NCBI RefSeq assembly: GCF_004339745.1
Contig: NZ_SMGP01000001.1
Span: forward strand, 1,736,001-1,800,000
Direction: 5' to 3'
Length of the DNA: 64,000 bases
Source: Paraburkholderia sp. BL9I2N2
GTDB lineage: Bacteria; Pseudomonadota; Gammaproteobacteria; Burkholderiales; Burkholderiaceae
Made by a program: the position numbers and the translations under genes. The notes beneath the pieces were generated by a model, which did no database searches, was not told where the DNA came from, and worked only from the letters and a program-made list of their open reading frames with translations. Below, one piece after another: positions 9,401-17,562 of the stretch. Position 1 is the stretch's first letter. Each line of letters starts with the position of its first letter.

Positions 9401-10487
9401 GCAACGCAGCCGCTTCGGCCATGCGCGCGCTGTCGTCGAGACTCGTCAGCACGGCGAGATCCAGTGTCAGTAGTGCGCCGTTGATCGGTGCGCGAGGCCG
9501 GTGCTTGCGCAGCATCGCCAGAAAGCCGAACCACTCGGCCGCATCCATTTTCTCGTGCAACGGGCCAGAGGCCGGATGGACCGTGGCGGAAGCCGTAGCG
9601 GCAGCGGGCTGCACCGGGAGAGCCACGACCGATTTGTCCTTGTCGTGCGCGCTTTCGCTCTTTGACGTGGCATCCGTCCTGTCGGCAGATTTCCTTCCGG
9701 CAGTAGCGACCGTCGACAACAGCCGGCTGTGCTGCGAGGTGCCGTGACGGGTGTAGTGGCCCGCGGTATCGATGAGCACCGCGTCGTTGGTGAGCCACCA
9801 GTCGACGGACTCGGTGCCGGCAAGGGCGCCGACGGTACGCTGCATCTGGCCCGCGACCGGAAACGACAGGCCGGCATTGAGCAAGGCGGCCGTTTTCCCC
9901 GAACCCTGCGAGCCGAGCGTGATGTACCACGGCAGTTCGTACAGGTAGCGCTTGCCCTGGAACAGGCGTCCGATGCCGCGTGCTCCGGTGCGCATTGCCT
10001 TCAGCCGCGCCAACGCGCCCGATACGATCGCCTGCACTTTCTCCAGTTGCGCCGCAGCCGGCGATGCTTCTTTTGCGCCACCGAACTCGAGCAGGCTCTT
10101 GAGGAATTGCGCGTCGGTGCGCATTCTCTGCCAGAGCCGCAAAGTCCAGTACACGGCGAAGATCGCCAGCACGACTGCAATGGCAATGATGCGTGCCGAC
10201 GCGGGCACAAACGGCTGTTCACGCCCGAACGCGAGGAGCGGCGACGCATACCAGATGAGCAGGCACAGTAGCGCCACGAACATCACGCTGGTGGACCAGC
10301 CGGCTAGCCACAGCAGCACGCCGCCCAGCATCAGTGCGATCACCAGCACACGCATCCCGACGGTTGCGAGCGGCTTCAGCCCACCGAACGCAACAAGGGG
10401 ACCGACAAACCAGATCACCAGCGCGACAACCAGCAGCGCGACAAAGGCAAGAAACTGGCGCGATACCAGAAACGACAACTTCTTCAT
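6429..10487 (-). CDS. tssM: TssM/IcmF T6SS membrane complex protein
   Basis: 1352 residues, the large inner-membrane channel component of the T6SS. Residues 15-60 and 70-114 are two similar hydrophobic hairpin units (FVALL...IW...PL.AFG); most family members as I know them have one. The cytoplasmic NTPase domain has a Walker A at ~192-199 (GSQGSGKT) and a later VTKMDRL motif. Another membrane segment occurs near residue 595 (ALAVLLFAWLAIGLRLSFG), followed by the large periplasmic domain and the C-terminal beta domain with proline/alanine-rich end. It sits between two tssL genes (33 and 22 bases apart). Confidence 0.94.
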   Translation of the reverse strand: MKKLSFLVSRQFLAFVALLVVALVIWFVGPLVAFGGLKPLATVGMRVLVIALMLGGVLLWLAGWSTSVMFVALLCLLIWYASPLLAFGREQPFVPASARIIAIAVVLAIFAVYWTLRLWQRMRTDAQFLKSLLEFGGAKEASPAAAQLEKVQAIVSGALARLKAMRTGARGIGRLFQGKRYLYELPWYITLGSQGSGKTAALLNAGLSFPVAGQMQRTVGALAGTESVDWWLTNDAVLIDTAGHYTRHGTSQHSRLLSTVATAGRKSADRTDATSKSESAHDKDKSVVALPVQPAAATASATVHPASGPLHEKMDAAEWFGFLAMLRKHRPRAPINGALLTLDLAVLTSLDDSARMAEAAALRGRLAELREALGIRFPVYLVVTKMDRLTGFNEYFASLPAEGRAQSWGFTLPYGKETIAAEGVRTRCNEELGLLANRLADGVNTRLQDEFDATRRRQLVALSEEFAALSRPLGELVERVFLDSRYDDTQLHATLRGVYFTSAIQAGGTLVAERRTIAQRLSASLDRVLGTRASRPAGNQSYFLHDLLTKVVFAEAQLVRPNLRWEFRFRLLRLIGHALAVLLFAWLAIGLRLSFGNNSDYLSIISRKTQALAAKVAQLYKEPKPEAIPDTLTEARYLPTFPRLDLSDPDSAFRFGLYTATDVVTESRRTYDVLEDNLLLPQIVKRVEDIISQAVANKDSKAAYDALRVYLMLYDKAKFNADDVKAWVLNDWANTDSATAFGGRASMVDHVQQLFSGSRVVQSPLIRNDSLVQQARSFLDGSNATGRLYERAKTTMQKEAPDEFTLIRSVGPQAGLVFTRASGAPLSRGVPGLFTFDGYRHLFDKRLPEFVEAARDDDAWVMGRSYLGEAQKKTSEFVGTVSGADDPLTDAIRRQYLTEYAQLWDAFLGDIRTVNGTSLQFNLQVLRSFAAPDSPLARLARAAVRETTLTQPVAAADGSLLQKAADQLSQKADKTLGIRASEIIERELVDSHFAALREVVTGNADGQAAPQAATAQAGKTGLDGVASLLNDYYTSLTVADNAIANNSMPPASDTASKLKMTANTMPAPFRAVLLALAGDGSREVNQGIGQLLSRQMQAVVGDTCRLTIEGNYPFAAGSKRDVRIDDFTRVFAQGGVIDDFFTKTLSAFVDTSAKPWRYKTLAGATEPVQGPDLEPFQHAKAIRDIFFADPDQKQLSWKADIRIPELDPTITGLMVDIDGQTTLYQHGPVASFPVTWPGPRGGVHAEMMAEPRIRPESSTITADGPWALMRLVQKGQVVETTTPGRIRVAFDFDGRKAVLDIAGVSSVPNPLTSDVLKTFRCPSSMPVFTLTDSGPPAGLPPGAPAAAPGTPH

Positions 10488-10519
10488 GCTTGAATTTCCC
10501 GTGTTTCCTGGTTGGCCCG

Positions 10520-11905
10520 TTATTGCGCGACCGTGATTTCGACGCGGCGATTCTGCGCGCGGCCCTGCACGGTTGCGTTATCGCCTATCGGATCGGCGTC
10601 ACCCCTTCCTACTGCTTCGAGCCGGGCCGCCGGCACGCCCGCGGTCTGAAGCATCTGCATGATCTGGGTGGCGCGCTCCTCGGACAAGGCTTCGTTCGAC
10701 GCGAACTGGCGGCTCTTTATCGGCAGGTTATCGGTGTAACCCAGCACCGTTACCTTGCCCGGTACCTTGACGATTTCGCCCGCGATCTTCGTGACCAACG
10801 GCGTCATCGACGTCTTCACCGCCGCGGCGCCCGGCGGGAACATCGAATCACCGCGGAACGTCACTGAACTGTGATGCGCGTCTTCGTCGACGCTCACGGT
10901 GCCCGCGGCAATCTCGTTCTTCAGCAGTTCCTTGAGATGAAGTGCGGGCGGGGCAGGCGGGGGCGTCATGCGCCCGATGTCGGCGATCTGTTTTTGCACC
11001 TCGGCACTCCGGTTCAACAGTTCGTATTTGAAATAGCCGAACAGACCGATCAGGATGACTGATAGAACGGCAAGCGTGATCCATACCGGGAAGTCGAAGA
11101 ACGACACGCGCTTGCCCGTCACATCCGATTGCCAGTGAGGTGATAGTGCGACGGCCAGGCTCCCGCGCTGCGACATGATCTCGTTGTAGATGCGCTGACG
11201 CACGGTTTCGTGTTTGCGTCGGCCATCCGCCTCGTAGCGGTAGCGACCTTCGAAGCCGAGGCTAAGAATCCGGTAAATGAGTTCGAGCAGGTCGAGATGC
11301 TCCTGCGACTCGCTCATCAGCCGCCCGACCAACAGATAGACTTTGGTGCCGCCCTGGCGATCCTCGTGGAAAAGCGTGGCAAGACCGTTGGTATTCCATT
11401 CGACGCCGGTTTCACCGCCTTTTCCCCATACCGTTTGCATCGCGGCTTCGTCGAGTGCCGTGCACAGGCAATAGCGTGCGCCGAGCATGTGATCGCGCCG
11501 GATACTGATCTGATCGCAGAGCTTCTGGAAGACCCGCACTTCTTGCTCCAGCAAGACTCGCAACTGATCTATTCCGTCCTTTTCCAGCTGATCGGGCAAG
11601 TCCGCCAGCGCCCGCAATAGAGGGCGAGCTGCCTCGAGCAGCGGATTGCGGGCCGCTCTGATGGCGGCAAGGCGCTCCGCAGTCGATTCCCCCTGCGGCA
11701 CATCTCGATGAAGAGACGCTCCGGACGCTGCCGCGCCCGCACTCCGGGACGACTGTCCTCCTGGTGCGGGGCGCGGGACGGTGCTCTGAATGCCGTCTTG
11801 ATCGCCTGGCCACCGGTCACGCTCGCCCGAACGGTTCGCTACGTCTGAATTCACTGGTTTACCTTTTTTCTCTGCAAGTTCGTCGCGCCTTCTGATCTCA
11901 GGCAC
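10520..11905 (-). CDS. tssL: TssL/DotU-family T6SS anchor with C-terminal OmpA domain (proximal copy)
   Basis: 461 residues from a GTG preceded by GGGAGC; an internal GTG at 11854 is a possible alternative. Domains: a variable, charged N-terminal extension of ~75 residues; a DotU domain (~80-245; [19 protein letters not shown]); one membrane segment (~273-292); and an OmpA-like domain (~330-461, ending [10 protein letters not shown]). It lies directly after tssK (36 bases) in the usual tssJ-tssK-tssL order, so it is the likely canonical anchor. The downstream paralogue shares the layout but is only moderately similar, which argues for old duplication rather than a recent copy. Confidence 0.92.
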   Translation of the reverse strand: MPEIRRRDELAEKKGKPVNSDVANRSGERDRWPGDQDGIQSTVPRPAPGGQSSRSAGAAASGASLHRDVPQGESTAERLAAIRAARNPLLEAARPLLRALADLPDQLEKDGIDQLRVLLEQEVRVFQKLCDQISIRRDHMLGARYCLCTALDEAAMQTVWGKGGETGVEWNTNGLATLFHEDRQGGTKVYLLVGRLMSESQEHLDLLELIYRILSLGFEGRYRYEADGRRKHETVRQRIYNEIMSQRGSLAVALSPHWQSDVTGKRVSFFDFPVWITLAVLSVILIGLFGYFKYELLNRSAEVQKQIADIGRMTPPPAPPALHLKELLKNEIAAGTVSVDEDAHHSSVTFRGDSMFPPGAAAVKTSMTPLVTKIAGEIVKVPGKVTVLGYTDNLPIKSRQFASNEALSEERATQIMQMLQTAGVPAARLEAVGRGDADPIGDNATVQGRAQNRRVEITVAQ

Positions 11906-11941
11906 GAGCAGCTCCCGCTGCCCGATAGCGGCTGATGTGTG

Positions 11942-13288
11942 CTAGCCGCGCACGCCCCACAGTTCGAGCTTCAGCGACGGGAAATCACCGGCGACATGCA
12001 GGGCGAGGCCGCCGTGCCGCGCGACTTCTTCCCACAACGGGCCGCTACGCGAGAGTTCGTAGTACACGAAGCCCGCGTTGAACGGGATCTGTCGCGGCGG
12101 CACCGGCAACGCCTGCAGCGCGATGCCCGGCAAGTGGCCGCGCACCAGGTCCGGCAACCGTTCAGAGGGACCGGCTTTCGCCTGGGCGGCGAACTGTTGC
12201 TGGAGCAGATCCGGCGGCATCGCGGCGTGCACTGCGAGCACGACTGCCGTGAAGCCGCGCATGTCGACCGGATCGACCACCGCGTTGCGCATCCCATGTC
12301 CCTGTTCTTTCAGCACGATGCTTTGCGCGCTGCGCACCAGCACCGCGTTGAGTAACAGGTGCGTGTCATCCACCACGGGCTTCAGGCAAAGATGCGGTGT
12401 GGTGTGCTGGTAGGCTGGATGGGAGTCGAGCGGGCGGCGGCTTTCGGGACGCACGTAGGTCGACAGTTCTCCTGCCATGCTCAGCAGCAGCGCGTACAGA
12501 TCGGCCGGCGACGTGGTCGGTACCCGGCGCAGATGCTGAAGCAGAGGCTCGTAACGGTTAAGCGTCTGCAACAGCAGATAGTCGGACACTTCGGCGGTCG
12601 TGCCGGCTTTGCCGTCGCCGCCGGTCAGCCGTGTAGCGAGGGCGGTTGCGCGCAGGCGCGTGAGTTCGTGAATCTTCGCGAGCCAGCTCTTGAGCAGGTC
12701 GCTCGCCCCGAAACCGGCCACCGGTGGAATCAATGTGTCGTCCAGAACGATGCTGCTATCCGCGTGAATCGTCTTGACGCGTGTCAGCGCAAGTCCGATC
12801 CATGCATCGGTCAATTCCTTTTCCGGCACGAGTCGCAGGCGCAGATTCGACAATTGCACGGTCTTCGGCCCTTGTCCGATCGAATTGGTGTCGCGCAGGT
12901 CGGTATCGAATACGACGTTGCGGGCGAGCGAGTCAGCAGCGTTGTCGAAAGTCGTCTCTTCGCCGTTCGGCACACGGACAGGCACGGCGAGGTAGATCAA
13001 CTGATCCAGGTGTTCCGCGCGGATGGTGAGCGGCGCAGGCGGGGGAGTGCTGCCGGGCGTATCGAATGGCGTGCCGTCGGCGAACACGCCGCTGGCCGAT
13101 TTCACGATCACCTTGCCTAGCGCCAGCGCCTCGGTATCGAGGCTGTAATGACTGAAGCCGAAGAAGAACGGCGAGAGCGTTGCCGCGCGCTTGTGCGCAT
13201 AGTGTTCGAGATACCGTTCCTGTTGCTGAAAAAGCTGTGGGCGCAGAAAGAGCCCCTCGCTCCAGACGACCTTGTTGTGCCAGCTCAT
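11942..13288 (-). CDS. tssK: TssK T6SS baseplate subunit
   Basis: 448 residues starting MSWHNKVVWSEGLFLRPQLFQQQERY, the family's typical N-terminus. TssK links the baseplate wedges (TssEFG) to the cytoplasmic domains of TssL and TssM. Length matches the family (440-450). It follows tssJ by 12 bases and precedes tssL by 36 bases. Cytoplasmic; no unusual features. Confidence 0.96.
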   Translation of the reverse strand: MSWHNKVVWSEGLFLRPQLFQQQERYLEHYAHKRAATLSPFFFGFSHYSLDTEALALGKVIVKSASGVFADGTPFDTPGSTPPPAPLTIRAEHLDQLIYLAVPVRVPNGEETTFDNAADSLARNVVFDTDLRDTNSIGQGPKTVQLSNLRLRLVPEKELTDAWIGLALTRVKTIHADSSIVLDDTLIPPVAGFGASDLLKSWLAKIHELTRLRATALATRLTGGDGKAGTTAEVSDYLLLQTLNRYEPLLQHLRRVPTTSPADLYALLLSMAGELSTYVRPESRRPLDSHPAYQHTTPHLCLKPVVDDTHLLLNAVLVRSAQSIVLKEQGHGMRNAVVDPVDMRGFTAVVLAVHAAMPPDLLQQQFAAQAKAGPSERLPDLVRGHLPGIALQALPVPPRQIPFNAGFVYYELSRSGPLWEEVARHGGLALHVAGDFPSLKLELWGVRG

Positions 13289-13300
13289 GCGTTCATTCCA

Positions 13301-13801
13301 CTATTTGGTCTCGGTAATCTTGATTGCGTTGGGTTCAAGATTGATGGTCAGTTTGAGTTTGGGCGAGGCGCGGTACCACGCCGCATCCGGCGCCGCCGGC
13401 AGCGGATAGACCGCGCGCCATACCGAGTTGGGCAGATCCCGGTAGGCCGCCAGGATTCCGACGCTGGTGGTTGCGGGATCGGCCCTGGTCTTGATGGATT
13501 TGCTCTCGCCAGGCCGCAGCTGGAATTGCTGGCGGGTGACGAGATCGTCCGCGAGAGCGGTCTTGTCTTTGTCCTGCAATGAAAAAAAGTCGGCGGAATT
13601 AAACACGCCGTCGGTTTTCAATTCATAGATCCGTACGACAATCGGCGCCGCGCGCTTCTGATCGTCGGGATTGACGCCGGCGGATGCGACGACCGACAGT
13701 TCGAGCTTGACGGGCTCCTTCGCCATTTTGGGATCGCTGCTGACGCACGCGGTCAGCGCGCATGCAAAAGCGAGAGCAATAACGTTGATGAAGAGGCGCA
13801 T
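13301..13801 (-). CDS. tssJ: TssJ T6SS outer-membrane lipoprotein
   Basis: 166 residues from the ATG at 13801. A signal peptide ends in a lipobox LTAC with the lipidated Cys at residue 19. The mature part is a TssJ beta-sandwich (VKLELSVVASAGVNPD, APIVVRIYELK, and the LKLTINLEPNAIKITE end). It anchors the TssM periplasmic domain to the outer membrane. A longer frame to 13846 exists, but it would put 15 charged residues ahead of the signal peptide, so the shorter start is preferred. Confidence 0.94.
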   Translation of the reverse strand: MRLFINVIALAFACALTACVSSDPKMAKEPVKLELSVVASAGVNPDDQKRAAPIVVRIYELKTDGVFNSADFFSLQDKDKTALADDLVTRQQFQLRPGESKSIKTRADPATTSVGILAAYRDLPNSVWRAVYPLPAAPDAAWYRASPKLKLTINLEPNAIKITETK

Positions 13802-13901
13802 TAGGCAACGCAAAATGAGGCGCGATAGAAACGCCGCGGGAAGCAAACCGGAAAGGCCCAGGCGGGCCAGGACCTGCCCGGGCGACTGTTGGCAGGACGG
13901 C

Positions 13902-14384
13902 TTAAGCCTCCTTATTGCCCTTGATGTCGAAGGCGGCCGTCACGGCGCCGCCGCTACCGCCTTGCGCGTTCTGTACGACGTATTCCTGCTTGACCTTGGC
14001 AAACGAAAGCCGGACGTGTTCGTGAATGCCTTCGTCGGAGTTGCTGCCGGACGGATGAACCTGAGTCACGATCACGTCACTCATCGTGATCTTCAGATAT
14101 TCGAGCGGGTTGCCACCGGCTTTGCGGACAACCAGCACAGCCTGGTCGACGTGCTTGCCGGTCAGGCAGTACTTCATCAGGTTCGGGCTCGCCCGGTCCA
14201 CGAGGTGTTCGAACTCGAGGTCCTCGACGGTGGCCTTGCCGGCGCCGCCACCCGAACCAGCGTGCATGTTCGCTTGCTGCGACACGCGCCAGCCCCAGCT
14301 CCTCACCTCGATCTCGTTCTTGTGCGACGAGTCGGGCGACTCGCCATCAATGCCGTTGATCTTGAGAAAAATGTCTTGTGCCAT
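13902..14384 (-). CDS. hcp: Hcp (TssD) T6SS tube protein
   Basis: 160 residues starting MAQDIFLKINGIDGESPDSSHKN cut here to its first part (MAQDIFLKINGIDGES). Hcp hexamers stack into the inner tube that is propelled from the sheath. Family features: IEVRSWGWRVSQQ near residue 26, LVDRASPNLMKYCLTGKH near 62, and the YLKITMSDVIVTQV strand near 94. It lies 46 bases after the immunity gene and 100 bases before tssJ. Confidence 0.96.
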   Translation of the reverse strand: MAQDIFLKINGIDGESPDSSHKNEIEVRSWGWRVSQQANMHAGSGGGAGKATVEDLEFEHLVDRASPNLMKYCLTGKHVDQAVLVVRKAGGNPLEYLKITMSDVIVTQVHPSGSNSDEGIHEHVRLSFAKVKQEYVVQNAQGGSGGAVTAAFDIKGNKEA

Positions 14385-14430
14385 CTAAAGCTCCTTGGTG
14401 TTAAACATCTACAACCTGGTTTCACAACAA

Positions 14431-14916
14431 CTACCTGACCAAATCAGCAATCTCTGCCTGTAGTGCGTCACGGAGGCTGCGCCGATCATCACTGCCCCTG
14501 ATATCGTCGATAAGCCATTTGCCACGAACCCACACCAGATCGAGCTCCACCCTGTTCGGTTTCCTGAAGTTCGTAAATGAAACGACGGCCTTTGCTTTTT
14601 GGCGCTTCGCCACCGTGACTTCAATGCCGGTCGTCTTCACGTCGAAGTCCTGACAACGGCAGATCGGATCCATGTCCAGATAGCCGGCCTCGCCCTTCAA
14701 CGCCCGCTGATCTTTCCTGATCAACTGCAGGAGCGATGGCGAGGCAATGGCGTGAGAGCCCGCCGCTTCAATGCCGGGAGGATCGCCGTTGAACGTGTAG
14801 GCGCTGTAGACGGTTTGCAGAAACCGCTGCGCTGACGCGGCGCTTTGTGCAAATGCCGGCTGCATGCTCAGAACAGCCCATGCGATCAGCGCCAATACGC
14901 AGGCTCGCAATCGCAT
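14431..14916 (-). CDS. Putative periplasmic immunity protein (DUF3828-like) paired with amidase effector
   Basis: 161 residues from the ATG at 14916, which shares one base with the effector's stop (TGATG). The first ~25 residues are a Sec signal peptide (hydrophobic core ACVLALIAWAVLS, cleavage after PAFA), so the mature protein is periplasmic. That is where a cell must neutralise a peptidoglycan amidase delivered by sibling cells. The mature part resembles DUF3828-type proteins (a SAYTFNGDPPG segment, YLDMDPICRCQDFD, and a C-terminal LDLVWVRGKWLIDDIRG). Immunity function is inferred from the signal peptide and the coupling to the amidase gene; no experimental match is claimed. Confidence 0.72.
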   Translation of the reverse strand: MRLRACVLALIAWAVLSMQPAFAQSAASAQRFLQTVYSAYTFNGDPPGIEAAGSHAIASPSLLQLIRKDQRALKGEAGYLDMDPICRCQDFDVKTTGIEVTVAKRQKAKAVVSFTNFRKPNRVELDLVWVRGKWLIDDIRGSDDRRSLRDALQAEIADLVR

Positions 14917-15317
14917 CACTGTTCTCCCTGCCACCGGTACACCTTGTACGCGGGCTTGTTCTGGCGATAGCCGGGGCCGCTCCACATGTCGTTCTGGCGG
15001 AAATCGGAAACCCACCGCTGACCGTTGTACATGGTGATATGGCCGGCGATATTGCCGCCTGGGTAAGACTGAATGACGGCGATATCCCCTTTGCGCGGCG
15101 TAATGAGGTCACTTGCCGACACCTCGACAAAACCGCGCGTGCGCAGAACGGGGCCGTAGTTCTTCGCCAACTCGACCGCCGGCCCTCGAGGAATGACGAT
15201 TCCGCCGGCCGCAATCGCTTGCCTGACGTAGGACGCGCATCGGCCAAGGGAGTCCGCATGTGCGTGAGCATTGAGATGCGCTACGGCTGCATCGACATCG
15301 TAATTTTCATCGGCCAT
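14916..15317 (-). CDS. Putative T6SS amidase effector (NlpC/P60-CHAP-like cysteine peptidase)
   Basis: 133 residues from the ATG at 15317, with AAGGCG upstream; no signal peptide. A cysteine-peptidase signature GRCASYVRQAI places the nucleophile at Cys27. KGDIAVIQ leads to GHITMYNGQRWVSDF, giving His93 and probable third residue Asp105. This is the layout of small type VI amidase effectors (Tae superfamily), which cut peptide crosslinks of peptidoglycan in the target periplasm. The gene is inserted between tssC and hcp, and its stop overlaps the start of a secreted partner. Its Tae subfamily cannot be fixed by eye. An upstream in-frame start (15419) would add a non-conserved N-terminus. Confidence 0.8.
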   Translation of the reverse strand: MADENYDVDAAVAHLNAHAHADSLGRCASYVRQAIAAGGIVIPRGPAVELAKNYGPVLRTRGFVEVSASDLITPRKGDIAVIQSYPGGNIAGHITMYNGQRWVSDFRQNDMWSGPGYRQNKPAYKVYRWQGEQ

Positions 15318-15448
15318 ATCAACGCCTTGAATCGGAAAAAAACGGTAAAGAATCACGAACGACGAGCTGGTCCGTGCCTGGACGCACGGCTGGTTTCGGA
15401 CAGCAGACATGCCGTGCATTCAGGGGGACCTACTCGCAAACGTATCGA

Positions 15449-16942
15449 TTAAGCCGCTTCCTTGATGGACGGCAGTTTCGCGACGAGACGCAAGGACACC
15501 GTCAGGCCTTCGAGCTGGAAGTGCGGGCGCAGGAAGAATTTCGCCTGGTAATAACCGGGGTTGCCTTCCACTTCTTCCACGACGACTTCGGCCGCGGCAA
15601 GCGGGCGTCGCGCCTTGGTTTCCTGCGATGAGTTGGCAGGATCCGCGTCGACGTAGTGCATGACCCACTCGTTCAGCCAGCGCTGCATTTCCTCGCGCTC
15701 CTTGAACGCGCCGATCTTGTCGCGCACGATGCACTTGAGGTAATGCGCGAAGCGCGAGCAGGCGAACAGATACGGCAGGCGCGCGGACAAATTCGCATTC
15801 GCGGTGGCGTCCGCGTCGTGGTATTCGGCCGGTTTCTGCAAGGACTGCGCACCGATGAAAGTGGCGTGATCGGTATTCTTGCGGTGGATCAGCGGGATGA
15901 AACCGTTCTTCGACAACTCGGCTTCGCGCCGGTCCGAGATGGCGATCTCGGTCGGGCACTTCATGTCGACGCCGCCGTCGTCGGTGGGGAATGAATGACA
16001 CGGCAGATTGTCGACCGTACCGCCGGATTCGACGCCGCGGATCAGCGAGCACCAGCCATACAGCTTGAACGAACGATTGATGTTCACACCCATCGCATAG
16101 GCCGCGTTGGCCCACGCGTAACGGCGGTGGTCGGAGCCGTTGGTGTCTTCTTCGAAGTCGAATTCGTCAACGGGATTGGTCTTCGCGCCATAGGGCAGGC
16201 GGGCGAGGAAACGGGGCATCGCGAGACCGACATAGCGCGCGTCTTCGCTATTGCGCAGCGAGTTCCACGGCGCGTACTCGAGATTCTGAGTGAAGATCTT
16301 GGTCAGGTCGCGCGGGTTGGCGAGTTCTTGCCACGATTCCATCTGTAGCACCGAGGGCGACGCGCCGGAGATGAACGGCGTGTGCGCCGCCGCGGCGACT
16401 TTGGCGATCGAGCCGAGCAGATCGACGTCAGGCGGCGTATGGTCGAAATAGTAGTCGGCCACCAGGCAGCCATAAGGCTCGCCACCAAGCTGGCCGTACT
16501 CTTCTTCATAGATCTGCTTGAAGAGCGGGCTCTGATCCCAGGCGATGCCTTTATAGCGTTTCATCGTGCGGCGCAATTCGTCTTTCGACACGTCCATGAA
16601 ACGGATCTTCAGACGCTCGTCGGTTTCCGTGTTCGAAACCAGATGGTGTACGCCGCGCCAGGCGGACTCCAGTTTCTGGAAGTCGTCATGATGCAGAATC
16701 AGGTTGATCTGCTCGGAAAGCTTGTGATCGATCTGAGCGATGATCGCCTCGATGCTCTTGTAGGCGTCGTCGCTGATCGTGGCCGATTGCAGCAGCGCCT
16801 GTTCGGCGAGCGTCTGCACGGCGTGCTCGACGGCCTCGCGGGCCTGTTCGGTTTTCGGCCTGAATTCCTGGTTGAGCAGTTGGGTAAAGTCGGACTGCGT
16901 GTGTACTTCCGCGGTGGCCGCGTGCATTGGTTGTTTTGCCAT
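15449..16942 (-). CDS. tssC: TssC T6SS contractile sheath large subunit
   Basis: 497 residues. TssC pairs with TssB to build the contractile sheath. Family motifs: FQKLESAWRGVHHLV near residue 108, RFMDVSKDEL near 132, EYGQLGGEPYGCLVADYYF near 168, and a C-terminal PGYYQAKFFLRPHFQLEGL near 462. Length is normal (~495). It is 33 bases after tssB. Cytoplasmic. Confidence 0.97.
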   Translation of the reverse strand: MAKQPMHAATAEVHTQSDFTQLLNQEFRPKTEQAREAVEHAVQTLAEQALLQSATISDDAYKSIEAIIAQIDHKLSEQINLILHHDDFQKLESAWRGVHHLVSNTETDERLKIRFMDVSKDELRRTMKRYKGIAWDQSPLFKQIYEEEYGQLGGEPYGCLVADYYFDHTPPDVDLLGSIAKVAAAAHTPFISGASPSVLQMESWQELANPRDLTKIFTQNLEYAPWNSLRNSEDARYVGLAMPRFLARLPYGAKTNPVDEFDFEEDTNGSDHRRYAWANAAYAMGVNINRSFKLYGWCSLIRGVESGGTVDNLPCHSFPTDDGGVDMKCPTEIAISDRREAELSKNGFIPLIHRKNTDHATFIGAQSLQKPAEYHDADATANANLSARLPYLFACSRFAHYLKCIVRDKIGAFKEREEMQRWLNEWVMHYVDADPANSSQETKARRPLAAAEVVVEEVEGNPGYYQAKFFLRPHFQLEGLTVSLRLVAKLPSIKEAA

Positions 16943-16975
16943 GGTTTGTCCTCTGAATCTGTTCTGTCCCGTCGA

Positions 16976-17524
16976 TCAGCGGGGCGCGTCCGTGGCATCC
17001 GCCACGTCGGCTGCGGCGTTCGAAAGCTGGGGTTTCGGTGTGGCCGCAAGCGATTTCAGCAGCGCCGGATCCTGCAGCAGCCTGTTGACGAGTGATTCCG
17101 CGCCGGACTTGCCGTCCATGTACGTTTGCAGATTCGCGAGTTGCGTGCGGGCTTCGAGCAGTTGCCGCAGGGAATCGACCTTGCGGGCGACGGCCGCCGG
17201 CGAGAAGTCCTCAATGCTCTCGAAGGTCATATCGACCATCAACTGCCCCTCGCCTGACAGCGTGTTCGGCACCGCGAATGCGACGCGCGGCTTGATCGCC
17301 TTCATCCGTTCATCGAAGTTGTCGATATCGATATCGAGGAAACTGCGGTCGGCAACCGGCGGCAGCGGTTCGACGGGCTTGCCGGAGAGGTCCGAAAGCA
17401 CGCCCATGACAAACGGCAGTTCGACCTTCTTCTCGGAGCCGTAGACTTCGACGTCGTACTCGATCTGCACACGTGGCGCCCGATTGCGCGCGATGAATTT
17501 CTGCGAACTACTGGGAACAGACAT
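16976..17524 (-). CDS. tssB: TssB T6SS contractile sheath small subunit
   Basis: 182 residues. Family motifs include APRVQIEYDVEVYGSEKKVELPF cut to its core RVQIEYDVEVYG near residue 19, PFVMGVLSDLSG near 37, and RSFLDIDIDNFDERM near 65. It forms the sheath heterodimer with TssC. The order tssH-tssB-tssC on the minus strand is a common T6SS arrangement. Cytoplasmic. Confidence 0.96.
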   Translation of the reverse strand: MSVPSSSQKFIARNRAPRVQIEYDVEVYGSEKKVELPFVMGVLSDLSGKPVEPLPPVADRSFLDIDIDNFDERMKAIKPRVAFAVPNTLSGEGQLMVDMTFESIEDFSPAAVARKVDSLRQLLEARTQLANLQTYMDGKSGAESLVNRLLQDPALLKSLAATPKPQLSNAAADVADATDAPR

Positions 17525-17562
17525 TGAGGTCTCCGTGGACGGTGGTGATGAGTCGGCAGCGT

